From positions 1 to 57,111 of the forward strand of contig JAAVZI010000025.1 in the NCBI GenBank assembly GCA_022791575.1: 57,111 bases of DNA. The letters run 5' to 3'. The notes under the pieces were generated by a model, which made no database searches, had not been told where the DNA came from, and was given only the letters and a program-made list of their open reading frames with translations. Source of the DNA: Lachnospiraceae bacterium (GTDB taxonomy: Bacteria; Bacillota; Clostridia; Lachnospirales; Lachnospiraceae). The first letter of the stretch is position 1. Each line of letters opens with the position of its first letter. The position numbers and the translations under genes were made by a program. This document shows positions 15,580-24,496 of the stretch, piece by piece.

Positions 15580-15619
15580 AAAGAGTATCTGGATGATTAA
15601 AAAACAGATACTCTTTTTT
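15580..15619 (+). terminator. Terminator of repeat locus 2
   Basis: AAAGAGTATCTG (15580-15591) pairs with CAGATACTCTTT starting at 15605, followed by TTT. The stem shares GTATCTG with the locus 1 terminator. Confidence 0.85.
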
Positions 15620-15805
15620 ACATGAAGAAACATCACTTATTTTAGAAAATTTGATTGTATACATGTACAATTCTGCCAGAATATGTTATACTATTGCATA
15701 ATACGAAATACTGTATCATACCGTACAACCAATACTTGTTATAGTCTGTATTACAAATTACTTCAGGCTGACTGTGTGTATACAATATGAAAAATGGAGG
15801 TTATT

Positions 15806-18800
15806 ATGAGCAGTGTAAAGAGAGTTTATGTAGAAAAAAAAGAGCCGTTTGCGGTAAAGGCAAGGGAGCTAGAAGATGAAATCAGCAGTTTTCTCGGTAT
15901 CGACACCGTGAACCATGTAAGAGTTCTGATCCGTTATGATATTGAGAATATTTCTGAAGAAACCTATCAGCGCGCCTTGGGAACTGTATTCAGTGAACCG
16001 CCGGTAGATATATTGTTTGAAGAAAATTTTGACCTGAAAGGGGCCAGAACATTCAGTGTGGAATACCTTCCGGGACAATTTGACCAAAGAGCAGATTCTG
16101 CTGTTCAATGTATTCGATTCCTTAAGGAAGAGGAGGAGCCGATCATCCATACAGCAGTTACTTATGTAATTGAAGGCAGAATTTCTGATAAAGAGTTTGA
16201 GAAGATTAAGAGTTATTGTATTAATCCAGTAGATTCCAGAGAGACCGATTTAGAGAAGCCAGAGACATTAACAGCGGATTTTGAAGAGCCGGAAGATGTT
16301 AAAATTCTTGATGGCTTTACCCAGATGGAAGAGGGAACACTAAAGGAATTGTATGATTCCTTCCATCTGGCTATGACTTTTAAAGATTTTCTTCATATTC
16401 AGAATTATTATCAAAAAGAAGAAAATCGGGATCCTTCTATGACGGAAATTCGTGTATTAGATACTTATTGGTCTGACCACTGCCGTCATACAACATTTTC
16501 AACAGAATTCAAAGATGTAGAATTTGAAGAGGGCTTTTATCAGGAGCCGCTTGTAAAGACCTATGAAGAATATGTAAAAGATCATAAAGAGATCTTTCAA
16601 GGCAGAGAGGATAAGTATATCTGCCTGATGGATCTTGCCTTGATGGCTATGCGCCGTCTGAAAAAAGAAGGAAAACTGGAGGATCTGGAAGAATCGGATG
16701 AAATTAATGCCTGCAGCATCGTAGTTCCGGTAGAAATTGACGGAAAGGAAGAAGAGTGGCTGGTTAGCTTTAAAAATGAGACCCATAACCATCCAACGGA
16801 AATAGAACCGTTTGGTGGTGCGGCGACCTGCCTGGGAGGAGCGATTCGAGATCCTCTGTCTGGGCGTTCCTATGTATATCAGGCTATGAGGGTAACGGGT
16901 GCAGCCGATCCCACTAACTCTCTGGAACATACGTTAAAGGGCAAGCTGCCCCAGAAGAAATTAGTCCGTGGTGCTGCCCATGGTTACAGTTCTTATGGCA
17001 ATCAGATCGGTCTTGCTACTGGACTGGTAAAAGAGATCTACCATCCTAATTATGTGGCCAAGCGTATGGAAATTGGAGCCGTTATGGGTGCTGCACCAAG
17101 AAAGAATGTAATTCGGGAATCGTCTGATCCGGGAGATGTAATTATCCTTCTTGGCGGAAGAACCGGACGTGACGGCTGCGGCGGTGCTACAGGTTCTTCT
17201 AAGGTGCATACCGAACAGTCCATTGAGACCTGCGGCGCAGAAGTACAGAAGGGAAATGCACCGACAGAGCGCAAGATCCAGCGTTTATTTAGAAGAGAAG
17301 AAGTAAGCCGTCTGATTAAGAAATGTAACGATTTTGGGGCTGGCGGTGTGTCTGTAGCAATTGGTGAATTGGCAGATGGATTGATTATTAACTTAGATAA
17401 AGTACCGAAAAAATATGCAGGACTGGATGGAACGGAAATTGCTATATCAGAATCTCAGGAGCGTATGGCGGTTGTAGTTGACCCGAAAGATGTAAAACAG
17501 TTCTTAAGCTATGCGGCTGAGGAGAACTTAGAGGCGGTAGAAGTTGCTTCAGTAACAGAAGAAAAACGCCTGGTTATGTCCTGGAGAGGAAAAGAAATTG
17601 TAAATATATCAAGAGCATTTTTAGATACCAACGGCGCGAAACAGGAAACAAGTGTAAAAGTAGAAATGCCATCCGAAGAACAGAGATTTTTCCAGACGGA
17701 GGACGTAAAGGATGTGAAGAAGAAATGGCTTTCTGTTTTAAGTGATCTGAACGTATGTTCACAGAAAGGCCTGGTTGAGATGTTTGATTCTTCCATTGGA
17801 GCAGGTTCCGTCTTGATGCCATATGGCGGTAAATATCAGATGACAGAAACACAGTGTATGGCGGCCAAGCTTCCTGTATTGGAAGGGAAAACAGATACCA
17901 TTACTATGATGAGTTATGGATTTGATCCATATTTATCCAGCTGGAGTCCATATCACGGTGCTGTATATGCAGTGGTGGAATCTGTGGCTAAGATTGTAGC
18001 TTCTGGTGGAGATTATAAGAAAATTCGTTTTACCTTCCAAGAATACTTTAGACGAATGACGGAAGATCCGGCCAGATGGAGTCAGCCGGTAGCAGCGTTG
18101 CTGGGTGCTTATCAGGCACAGCTTGGGTTTGGACTGCCTTCGATTGGCGGCAAGGACAGTATGTCAGGTACATTTAATGAAATTGATGTACCGCCAACAT
18201 TAGTTTCCTTTGCAGTAGATCTAGCAAAACATCAGGATATTGTTACACCTGAATTCAAAAAAGCAGGCAGTAAGATTGTGAAATTTACTATTGAGAAAGA
18301 TCAGTATGACCTGCCTGTATATGAACATGTGATGCAGATATATGACGGAATTCATCAAGCAATGCAGGATGGAGTGATACTGGCTGCATATGCTTTGGAT
18401 GCCCATGGTGTGGCTGCTGCAGTAAGCAAAATGGCATTTGGCAATGGATTGGGTATTCGAATAGACGATTCCATTAGAGAAGAAGAGCTGTTTGCAAAAG
18501 AAATTGGTAATATTGTTGCAGAAGTTCCAGCAGATCAGCTGAATTCCCTTCCGGCAGGATATCAGGTAATCGGTGAGGTTACGGATGATGCAAAATTTAC
18601 TTATAAAAATATGGTAATTACATTGGAAGAAGCCGGATTCTATTGGACCGATACATTAGAAAAGGTATTTCCAACCCGTTCCTATGGTTTGGGAGCTGAG
18701 ATTAATACAGAAGTTTATCATGCAGGAAAGGTGCATATTTGCAAACATAAAGTAGCAAAACCGACTGTATTCATACCAGTATTTCCGGGAACAAACTGTG

Positions 18801-19555
18801 AATACGATTCTGCTAGGGCATTTCAACGGGCAGGAGCAGATGTGATTACCAGAGTATTTTGTAATCAAAATGCACAGGATATCCGTTCTTCCGTTGACGA
18901 GTTTGTAAAATGTATGGAGAATGCACAGATTATCATGTTCCCAGGCGGATTCAGCGCTGGTGATGAACCGGACGGTTCAGCTAAGTTTTTTGCAACGGCT
19001 TTCAGGAATGCAAAGATTGAAGAGGCAGTTACAAAGCTTCTGCAGGAACGGGACGGTCTGGCTCTGGGAATCTGTAACGGTTTCCAGGCACTGATTAAAT
19101 TAGGTCTTGTACCTCATGGCAGAATTACCGGACAGCAGGCAGATTCACCGACATTAACCTTTAATACCATCAACCGTCATGTATCCAAGATGGTATATAC
19201 CAAGGTAGTGACCAACAAATCACCTTGGCTTCAGCAGGCCGTAACCGGCGGTGTCTATGTGAATCCTGCTTCTCATGGTGAAGGCCGTTTTGTAGCAGAC
19301 GAAGCATGGATTCAGAAGCTGTTTGAGAATGGACAGGTGGCAACACAGTATGTAGATGAACAGGGCAATCCAACCATGGACGAAGAATGGAACGTTAATG
19401 GTTCCTATTATGCAATCGAGGGAATTACCAGTCCGGATGGCCGGGTATTGGGTAAAATGGCCCATTCAGAGCGCCGTGGTGAGGCAGTAGCCATGAATAT
19501 TTATGGAGAACAGGATATGAAGCTGTTCGAATCTGGAGTGTCATATTTTAAATAA
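15806..19555 (+). CDS. purL: Phosphoribosylformylglycinamidine synthase, single-chain
   Basis: 1249 residues from the ATG at 15806, chosen because TGGAGG at 15795-15800 serves it; an in-frame ATG at 15794 overlaps that ribosome site. It converts FGAR plus glutamine and ATP to FGAM in purine synthesis. The N-terminal PurS-like region is about 1-150. The synthetase core contains SDHCRHTTF, SFKNETHNHPTEIEPFGGA and GGRTGRDGCGGATGSS. The C-terminal glutaminase carries FPGTNCEYDSARAF and the nucleophile in ALGICNGFQALIKLG, with the triad completed in NPASHGEGRF. Many Firmicutes split this enzyme into PurS/PurL/PurQ; the fused long form is common in Lachnospiraceae. No purine riboswitch is recognised in the 186 bases after the repeat locus. 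Stand-alone gene. Confidence 0.95.
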   Translation: MSSVKRVYVEKKEPFAVKARELEDEISSFLGIDTVNHVRVLIRYDIENISEETYQRALGTVFSEPPVDILFEENFDLKGARTFSVEYLPGQFDQRADSAVQCIRFLKEEEEPIIHTAVTYVIEGRISDKEFEKIKSYCINPVDSRETDLEKPETLTADFEEPEDVKILDGFTQMEEGTLKELYDSFHLAMTFKDFLHIQNYYQKEENRDPSMTEIRVLDTYWSDHCRHTTFSTEFKDVEFEEGFYQEPLVKTYEEYVKDHKEIFQGREDKYICLMDLALMAMRRLKKEGKLEDLEESDEINACSIVVPVEIDGKEEEWLVSFKNETHNHPTEIEPFGGAATCLGGAIRDPLSGRSYVYQAMRVTGAADPTNSLEHTLKGKLPQKKLVRGAAHGYSSYGNQIGLATGLVKEIYHPNYVAKRMEIGAVMGAAPRKNVIRESSDPGDVIILLGGRTGRDGCGGATGSSKVHTEQSIETCGAEVQKGNAPTERKIQRLFRREEVSRLIKKCNDFGAGGVSVAIGELADGLIINLDKVPKKYAGLDGTEIAISESQERMAVVVDPKDVKQFLSYAAEENLEAVEVASVTEEKRLVMSWRGKEIVNISRAFLDTNGAKQETSVKVEMPSEEQRFFQTEDVKDVKKKWLSVLSDLNVCSQKGLVEMFDSSIGAGSVLMPYGGKYQMTETQCMAAKLPVLEGKTDTITMMSYGFDPYLSSWSPYHGAVYAVVESVAKIVASGGDYKKIRFTFQEYFRRMTEDPARWSQPVAALLGAYQAQLGFGLPSIGGKDSMSGTFNEIDVPPTLVSFAVDLAKHQDIVTPEFKKAGSKIVKFTIEKDQYDLPVYEHVMQIYDGIHQAMQDGVILAAYALDAHGVAAAVSKMAFGNGLGIRIDDSIREEELFAKEIGNIVAEVPADQLNSLPAGYQVIGEVTDDAKFTYKNMVITLEEAGFYWTDTLEKVFPTRSYGLGAEINTEVYHAGKVHICKHKVAKPTVFIPVFPGTNCEYDSARAFQRAGADVITRVFCNQNAQDIRSSVDEFVKCMENAQIIMFPGGFSAGDEPDGSAKFFATAFRNAKIEEAVTKLLQERDGLALGICNGFQALIKLGLVPHGRITGQQADSPTLTFNTINRHVSKMVYTKVVTNKSPWLQQAVTGGVYVNPASHGEGRFVADEAWIQKLFENGQVATQYVDEQGNPTMDEEWNVNGSYYAIEGITSPDGRVLGKMAHSERRGEAVAMNIYGEQDMKLFESGVSYFK

Positions 19556-19656
19556 AGGCTATAGGTTTATAGCTGTCAGGATATCTGATTGACCCATTGT
19601 CAGGAGATTTTGTCTGGCAGAGATGAAACGTTATAGAAACGAGAGGAGGAATGGTA

Positions 19657-21867
19657 TTGAAAATTAAAACACAGAAAGTTACCGAATGGTTTCGTGACAA
19701 TGGGCAGAAGGATATCTATACATTTGCATGGAATAACCAGCGTGGTTATACCTGGTATTCCAATGAAACAAACGATCAATTTTTAAATTTATTTAAAGAA
19801 GAAAATGGAGTAGCAAATGCTATTGCAGATGGCTTTATAGAAGAAAGCCTTCGGTTTCGACTAAATGAGCTGGTAGAGAGCAGGCAGCACGGAGTGCGGA
19901 GTATGGAATATGTGCTGCCCTTTCAGGAGAAAGACCGAAAATGTTGGCGAAAAATATCAATTAATAATTGTTTTGATGAAGAAGGCAATTGCTCGGATTA
20001 TCTGGTTCATATTGTAGATTTCAGTGAAATGACCGATGTGCTCCGGGAAATGGTATATCAGATGGATTATGACGGATTGACTGGAATCTATAATTCAGAG
20101 AAGTTTTACCAAGAAGTCAGCCGTCTGGTAACGGAATATCCCGAACAGGAGTTTGCGATTATTCAACTTGATTTTGACCGATTTAAGGTGGTCAATGATT
20201 TGTTTGGTACAGAGGTAGGAGATGCCATTCTTCGTTATGTAGGCAGGATTTTGGGGAATGTGGAAAGCCAGAAACTGTGTTATGGCAGGGTGATTGCAGA
20301 TGTTTTTGCACTCTGTCTGCCCTATCAAAAAGAAGAAGAGATTATTGAACTGATTCAGAATATAGATCAACAGATTCGGGAGTATCCGATTGACTGCCGT
20401 TTGGTGCCAGCCTTTGGAGTATATAAGGTAATAGACCGGAGTATGCCGGTCAGCATTATGCTGGATCACGCAAAACTTGCCTGTCATTCTGTCAAAGGAA
20501 ATATTATTAATAATTATGCATTTTATGCAGAAGAACTGCGTGAACAGGTGATGCAGGAAGTAGAAATCGAGAAAGATATGGAACGGGCGCTGGCAGAGAG
20601 ACAGTTTCAGTTATATCTGCAGCCGAAGTATGACATTTCCACGGGACAGATCATCGGTGCAGAGGCTTTGTGCCGCTGGGAGCATCCAGAGAAAGGGCTG
20701 CTGCCGCCGACCTTGTTTATTCCGTTGTTTGAAAGAAATGGTTTTATTGTCAAACTGGATTGCTATATGTGGGAGGAGACCTGCAGGATAATCAGAGAGT
20801 GGCTGGATCAGGGACAGGAGGTAAAGCCGATCAGTCTGAATGTGTCCAGAATGCATGCATATAATCATTTGTTTGAAGAAGAAATTTTAAATTTGGTGGA
20901 GAAATATCAGATTCCGCCTCGGCTTTTAGAATTAGAATTGACTGAGAGTGCTTATCTGACTGAGAAAGAGGGAATGTACAACGCAATGGTCCGTCTGAAA
21001 GAAAAGGGACTTTTATTTTCAGTAGATGATTTTGGCACGGGTTATTCTTCACTCAATATGCTGAAAAATATTCCTGTAGATATTGTGAAGCTGGATCGGG
21101 AATTTTTAAATGAAGTAACCAGCAGTACCAAGGGTCGTGCAATTATCCGCAATATGATTGCTATGGCGAATGAGCTTAATATCCGTGTGATTGCAGAGGG
21201 TGTTGAAAGCGTGGATCAGGCAGCTTTTTTATTGGAAATGGGATGTGAACTGGCACAGGGATATTATTATTCCAGACCTCTTTCGGTTAGTGATTTTGAA
21301 CAGAGGGCATTTTGGGATAAGACGGTAACTGAGTTGGGAAGCCAGATCCAGGAGGTTCTTGGTGAGAAGAAGCGGTTGTTGGAAGAATTGCCATTTTTAC
21401 AAGGAAGTACAAGCCGGAGAGGAAAAGAAATTATTAATAATCCTAAGCGGCTGCAGCAGAATCTGATTGCACGTATTAAGAATTATCGAAAGGTCATTTT
21501 GGGGCTGGGAAGTGTCTTATACGAGTTTGATATTGTGAATCGGAAATCATTAGTGTACTTTAAAGAAAAGAGTATGGAACCTTGGCTTTGTATGGGTGAT
21601 TATGAAAGCTTTCTAGTGAAAACACTGCAGGATGCACAGGAGGAATACATACCTCTTATTAGAGAGACTATCAGTTTAGAAGCGTTGCAAAAGGCGCTAC
21701 AAAATGGCAGGGATAGAATAGAGATCAGTTATAGAGCTAGAAATGTATTGGAGAAAAAAAGTACTATGGTTCATAATGTGCTGATTTTGTCTGGCAGCGA
21801 GGACGGCGAACTACAAGAAGTGTTTTTGTGCATTTTAAAGAATGATAATAAGGAAGAGGATGAATAG
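19657..21867 (+). CDS. c-di-GMP phosphodiesterase with degenerate GGDEF and EAL domains
   Basis: 736 residues if translation starts at TTG 19657, which fits GGAGG at 19645-19649; the in-frame ATG at 19651 is too close to it. Residues 1-125 look PAS-like (YTFAWNNQRGYTWYSNET). The GGDEF domain (about 130-290) keeps DYDGLTGIYN and FDRFKVVNDLFG but has I-A-D-V-F at 213-217 instead of GGDEF, so cyclase activity is unlikely. The EAL domain (about 310-555) is intact: E336-A-L, ELTESAYL, DDFGTGYSSL and VIAEGVES. A C-terminal region of about 150 residues has no recognised domain. Expected role: hydrolysis of c-di-GMP controlled by the N-terminal sensor. No membrane segments. Cytosolic, possibly co-transcribed with the VOC gene 3 bases downstream. 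Confidence 0.88.
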   Translation: MKIKTQKVTEWFRDNGQKDIYTFAWNNQRGYTWYSNETNDQFLNLFKEENGVANAIADGFIEESLRFRLNELVESRQHGVRSMEYVLPFQEKDRKCWRKISINNCFDEEGNCSDYLVHIVDFSEMTDVLREMVYQMDYDGLTGIYNSEKFYQEVSRLVTEYPEQEFAIIQLDFDRFKVVNDLFGTEVGDAILRYVGRILGNVESQKLCYGRVIADVFALCLPYQKEEEIIELIQNIDQQIREYPIDCRLVPAFGVYKVIDRSMPVSIMLDHAKLACHSVKGNIINNYAFYAEELREQVMQEVEIEKDMERALAERQFQLYLQPKYDISTGQIIGAEALCRWEHPEKGLLPPTLFIPLFERNGFIVKLDCYMWEETCRIIREWLDQGQEVKPISLNVSRMHAYNHLFEEEILNLVEKYQIPPRLLELELTESAYLTEKEGMYNAMVRLKEKGLLFSVDDFGTGYSSLNMLKNIPVDIVKLDREFLNEVTSSTKGRAIIRNMIAMANELNIRVIAEGVESVDQAAFLLEMGCELAQGYYYSRPLSVSDFEQRAFWDKTVTELGSQIQEVLGEKKRLLEELPFLQGSTSRRGKEIINNPKRLQQNLIARIKNYRKVILGLGSVLYEFDIVNRKSLVYFKEKSMEPWLCMGDYESFLVKTLQDAQEEYIPLIRETISLEALQKALQNGRDRIEISYRARNVLEKKSTMVHNVLILSGSEDGELQEVFLCILKNDNKEEDE

Positions 21868-21870
21868 AGA

Positions 21871-22731
21871 ATGGAAGTATCACAATGGATTAATGGAATT
21901 TCTCATCTTGGTATCCCAGTTACAAATATAGACAAGGCTGTGGCATTTTATGTAAATAAACTGGGCTTTCGGCTGATTCATAGGAAAACGGTGATGGATA
22001 CTCTGGGAACCGCTTTAGAAGCCGCGTTTGTGCAGTTGGGAGATCTGCTGATTGAGCTATATAAGCCTACAGGGAGCGAAGTGCAGACAGCCGGCAGATC
22101 AGGTGGAACGATTGATCATTATGCCATTGATGCGCCGGACTTTGAAACTTGTGCAGATATGGGATTTGCCAGAGGGCTTATGCTGCATAACTCTACCAAA
22201 GACGGAAGCGTTTTCTATCAGCACATTGGCCCCAAAGGGGTTCAGGGCGTGAATTTTACAGGACCGAATAGGGAAGTAATCGAGTTCTGTCATGATTGTG
22301 CCAAAGATTATGGAAGAAAAATGGGACTGCAGGGTTGGTCTCATCTGGCATTAAAGGTAAAGGATCTGAACCGTTCGCTTGAATTTTATGAAAAATTGGG
22401 ATTTCATAAATGTGCAGATGGCTATCTGGATACGCCGGAAGGAAGGCTTGTAATTGGATTTGTACAATTGAAGGGATTTCAGCTGGAGATCATACAGGTA
22501 TGTCCGTCACAGCGGAATGGCTTAGAGAAGAGAGAAGCCGGGCCAATTGATCATTTTGCACTGGATGTCCGTGATGTCAGACAGGCGTTTTATGCATGCA
22601 GACAGTCCGGTTTTTCCATGGCGACAACAGTAGTAAAAGAATTGTCACTGTTTGAGCATGGGATTAAGTATTTTATCATAGAAGGGCCGGACGGAGAGCG
22701 GATTGAGTTTAATCAGAAGTTGGTATGGTAA
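21871..22731 (+). CDS. Glyoxalase/bleomycin-resistance (VOC) protein, two-domain
   Basis: 286 residues with two tandem VOC modules. The first (about 8-140) begins ISHLGIPVTNIDKAVAFYVN and ends REVIEFCHD. The second (about 152-286) begins WSHLALKVKDLNRSLEFYEK and ends GPDGERIEFNQ. H and E residues at the equivalent positions could bind a divalent metal. The family includes glyoxalase I, dioxygenases and epimerases; I cannot assign a substrate. It starts 3 bases after the EAL gene stop, with AGAGG about 12 bases upstream, so translation is probably coupled. Full-length for a two-domain VOC protein. Confidence 0.82.
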   Translation: MEVSQWINGISHLGIPVTNIDKAVAFYVNKLGFRLIHRKTVMDTLGTALEAAFVQLGDLLIELYKPTGSEVQTAGRSGGTIDHYAIDAPDFETCADMGFARGLMLHNSTKDGSVFYQHIGPKGVQGVNFTGPNREVIEFCHDCAKDYGRKMGLQGWSHLALKVKDLNRSLEFYEKLGFHKCADGYLDTPEGRLVIGFVQLKGFQLEIIQVCPSQRNGLEKREAGPIDHFALDVRDVRQAFYACRQSGFSMATTVVKELSLFEHGIKYFIIEGPDGERIEFNQKLVW

Positions 22732-22752
22732 AGCGGCAGGTAAATAGTAACT

Positions 22753-23310
22753 ATGGATTATCAGATTACATCTTATATTCAGCATTTTATAAAAGAACAC
22801 GTAAGGGAAGGCAGTAACTGTATTGATGCGACTGCCGGAAATGGGCATGATACGTTGCTCTTATGTCAGCTTGCAGGAGAAAATGGGCATGTGATGGCCT
22901 TTGATATTCAAAAATGTGCACTGGAACATACGCAGGTGCTGCTGGAGCGGCATCATTGCCATGCGCAGCTGATTTTGGATTCGCATGCAGCAATGAGGAA
23001 CTATGCGAAAGATCGTACAGTTGACTGTATTACCTTTAATTTTGGATATTTGCCAGGAGGTGACCATAGTCTGGCAACAAAGAAGGAGAGCAGCATTATT
23101 GCTATAGAAGCGGGGCTGGCGTTGTTAAAGCCAGAAGGAATTATGACCTTATGTATCTATAGCGGCGGGGATAGCGGAGCGGAAGAAAAAGAGGCTCTGC
23201 TGACTTATTTAAAACAGCTGGATTATAAGAAATATCTTGTAATTACCAGTTTTTATTATAATCGGCCCAATCATCCGCCGATACCGGTTGTGATTCACAA
23301 ATTAAGGTAG
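22753..23310 (+). CDS. mnmM: tRNA wobble-uridine methyltransferase MnmM (YtqB family)
   Basis: 185 residues. CIDATAGNGHDTLLLCQLAG (about residues 24-43) is the SAM motif characteristic of the YtqB/rRNA-methylase-like family. NFGYLPGGDHSLATK (about 96-110) and the C-terminal RPNHPPIPVVI are family signatures. Recent work assigns YtqB of Bacillus as MnmM, which makes the final methyl transfer to 5-aminomethyl-2-thiouridine in tRNA; this is from memory. Length is normal. A mobile element begins at the base after the stop codon, and the gene's last 12 bases (23299-23310) are the left copy of that element's target duplication. The ribosome site is weak (GGCAGG). Confidence 0.8.
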   Translation: MDYQITSYIQHFIKEHVREGSNCIDATAGNGHDTLLLCQLAGENGHVMAFDIQKCALEHTQVLLERHHCHAQLILDSHAAMRNYAKDRTVDCITFNFGYLPGGDHSLATKKESSIIAIEAGLALLKPEGIMTLCIYSGGDSGAEEKEALLTYLKQLDYKKYLVITSFYYNRPNHPPIPVVIHKLR

Positions 23311-23452
23311 TAGACATTTGCGAAATCCTTATTTCAATGTCAGAGTTTGGGCAATATATACAAAAATGTAGCGAATTAAAAACGTCTTTGAGCGGAATTT
23401 TTGTATATATTGTTTAAACTCGTCGCCTTGAATACAACTTTCGCAATTGCCT
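23311..23452. mobile_element. 142-bp palindromic MITE with 12-bp target duplication
   Basis: AAATTAAGGTAG occurs at 23299-23310 and 23453-23464, flanking a 142-bp palindrome. The ends are TAGACATTTGCGAAA and TTTCGCAATTGCCT, nearly complementary. The inner arms TATACAAAAAT and ATTTTTGTATATATTG are complementary, and the loop contains AATTAAAAACGTCTTTGAGC. No coding capacity, so transposition would need a protein from elsewhere. Confidence 0.9.
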
Positions 23453-23485
23453 AAATTAAGGTAGAGTAAAAAGGAGAAATGAATT

Positions 23486-24496
23486 ATGCATATGGCAGAC
23501 GCACTTCTTACGCCGGCAGTGGCGGGAACTATGTATGTATGTTCTGGCGTAGCAGCTGGTTTTTCTATTAAAAAGATAAGAGCAGAAGAGGATGAGAAAA
23601 AGATTCCGGTTATGGGCGTAATGGGGGCTTTTGTATTTGCAGCCCAGATGATTAATTTTACAATACCGGGAACCGGATCATCCGGTCATCTATGTGGAGG
23701 TATGCTTTTATCAGCAGTTTTGGGACCAGAAGCAGGATTTCTTACTATGATAGGGGTGCTTTTGGTGCAATGCCTGCTTTTTGCAGATGGCGGTCTGCTG
23801 GCATTAGGAGCTAATGTATGGAATATGGCGTTTTATGGCTGTTTTGTCGGTGGACTGTTGGTTTTTCGTTATATTATGCGTAAGGGAATGACAAGAAGAA
23901 GGATTATTGCAGCTTCGGTTCTGGGTTCATTGCTGGCGCTTCAGCTGGGTGCTTTTTCTGTGACATTAGAGACATTAGCTTCTGGTATTACAGAGCTTCC
24001 ATTTCCTGTTTTTCTTGCAGCGATGCAGCCCATTCATTTGGCGATTGGTCTTGCAGAGGGGCTGATTACGGCAGCAGTGCTGGTATTTATTTATGAAGTC
24101 AGGCCAGAGCTGTTATGGTGTTGTACCAATGAAACAAAAGAAAATAAACAGAACCGGTTGTCTTATAAGGTAACCATCGCCGTACTGGCAGCAACGGCAG
24201 CAGTAACAGGAGGCCTTTTGTCTCTGGCGGCTTCTTCGAATCCGGATGGTTTGGAATGGTCGATGGAACAAGTGATGGGAACCGCTGAACTCGAAGCGGG
24301 CAGCAGTATTCATGCCGCGGCGGAAAGCATACAGTCAGCAGCGGCTCTTCTGCCGGATTATACGTGGAAAAACAGCGAAGCTTCCAGCGGAACTATATTT
24401 TCGGGAATCGTCGGAGGAATGATTGTGATTGCCTTGTGTGTATCGGTCTGCTATTTATTCCGATTTTTTCGTAAAAAGAAGGATGCGCTGAGATGA
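23486..24496 (+). CDS. cbiM: ECF-type cobalt/nickel transporter substrate-binding permease (CbiM with C-terminal PDGLE/CbiN-like part)
   Basis: 336 residues. The N-terminus MHMADALLTPAVAGT is diagnostic: in this family Met1-His2 ligate the metal. Six or more membrane segments lie in residues 1-205. A C-terminal extension (about 222-336) with two more membrane segments carries PDGLEWSMEQVMG, the PDGLE domain equivalent to CbiN, so the M and N parts are fused. It works with CbiQ and CbiO downstream to import Co2+ or Ni2+. Because larE follows in the same operon, nickel is the more likely metal. AAAGGAG at 23470-23476 precedes the ATG. Its stop overlaps the next gene by 4 bases. No cobalamin riboswitch is present; a MITE occupies the upstream gap. 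Confidence 0.88.
   Translation: MHMADALLTPAVAGTMYVCSGVAAGFSIKKIRAEEDEKKIPVMGVMGAFVFAAQMINFTIPGTGSSGHLCGGMLLSAVLGPEAGFLTMIGVLLVQCLLFADGGLLALGANVWNMAFYGCFVGGLLVFRYIMRKGMTRRRIIAASVLGSLLALQLGAFSVTLETLASGITELPFPVFLAAMQPIHLAIGLAEGLITAAVLVFIYEVRPELLWCCTNETKENKQNRLSYKVTIAVLAATAAVTGGLLSLAASSNPDGLEWSMEQVMGTAELEAGSSIHAAAESIQSAAALLPDYTWKNSEASSGTIFSGIVGGMIVIALCVSVCYLFRFFRKKKDALR

Larger units (their letters stand above)
14765..15619 (+). ncRNA. Predicted transcript of repeat locus 2, about 855 nt
   Basis: Runs from the consensus promoter to a terminator at 15580-15619. It contains eleven repeat units plus the closing unit and no ordinary gene. Spacing between successive unit ATGs is 51-53 bases for neighbours and about twice that (96, 104) where a unit has been lost or decayed, showing growth by tandem duplication. 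The near-identical units 4 to 6 are the most recent copies. Role unknown; association with the upstream reverse transcriptase is inferred from position and from the shared plan with locus 1. Confidence 0.65.

Noticed and set aside
15620-15805. Purine riboswitch or PurBox before purL
   Set aside because: No three-way junction core or direct-repeat PurBox was recognised.
23311-23485. Cobalamin riboswitch before cbiM
   Set aside because: The gap is filled by the MITE; no B12-box-like sequence is visible.
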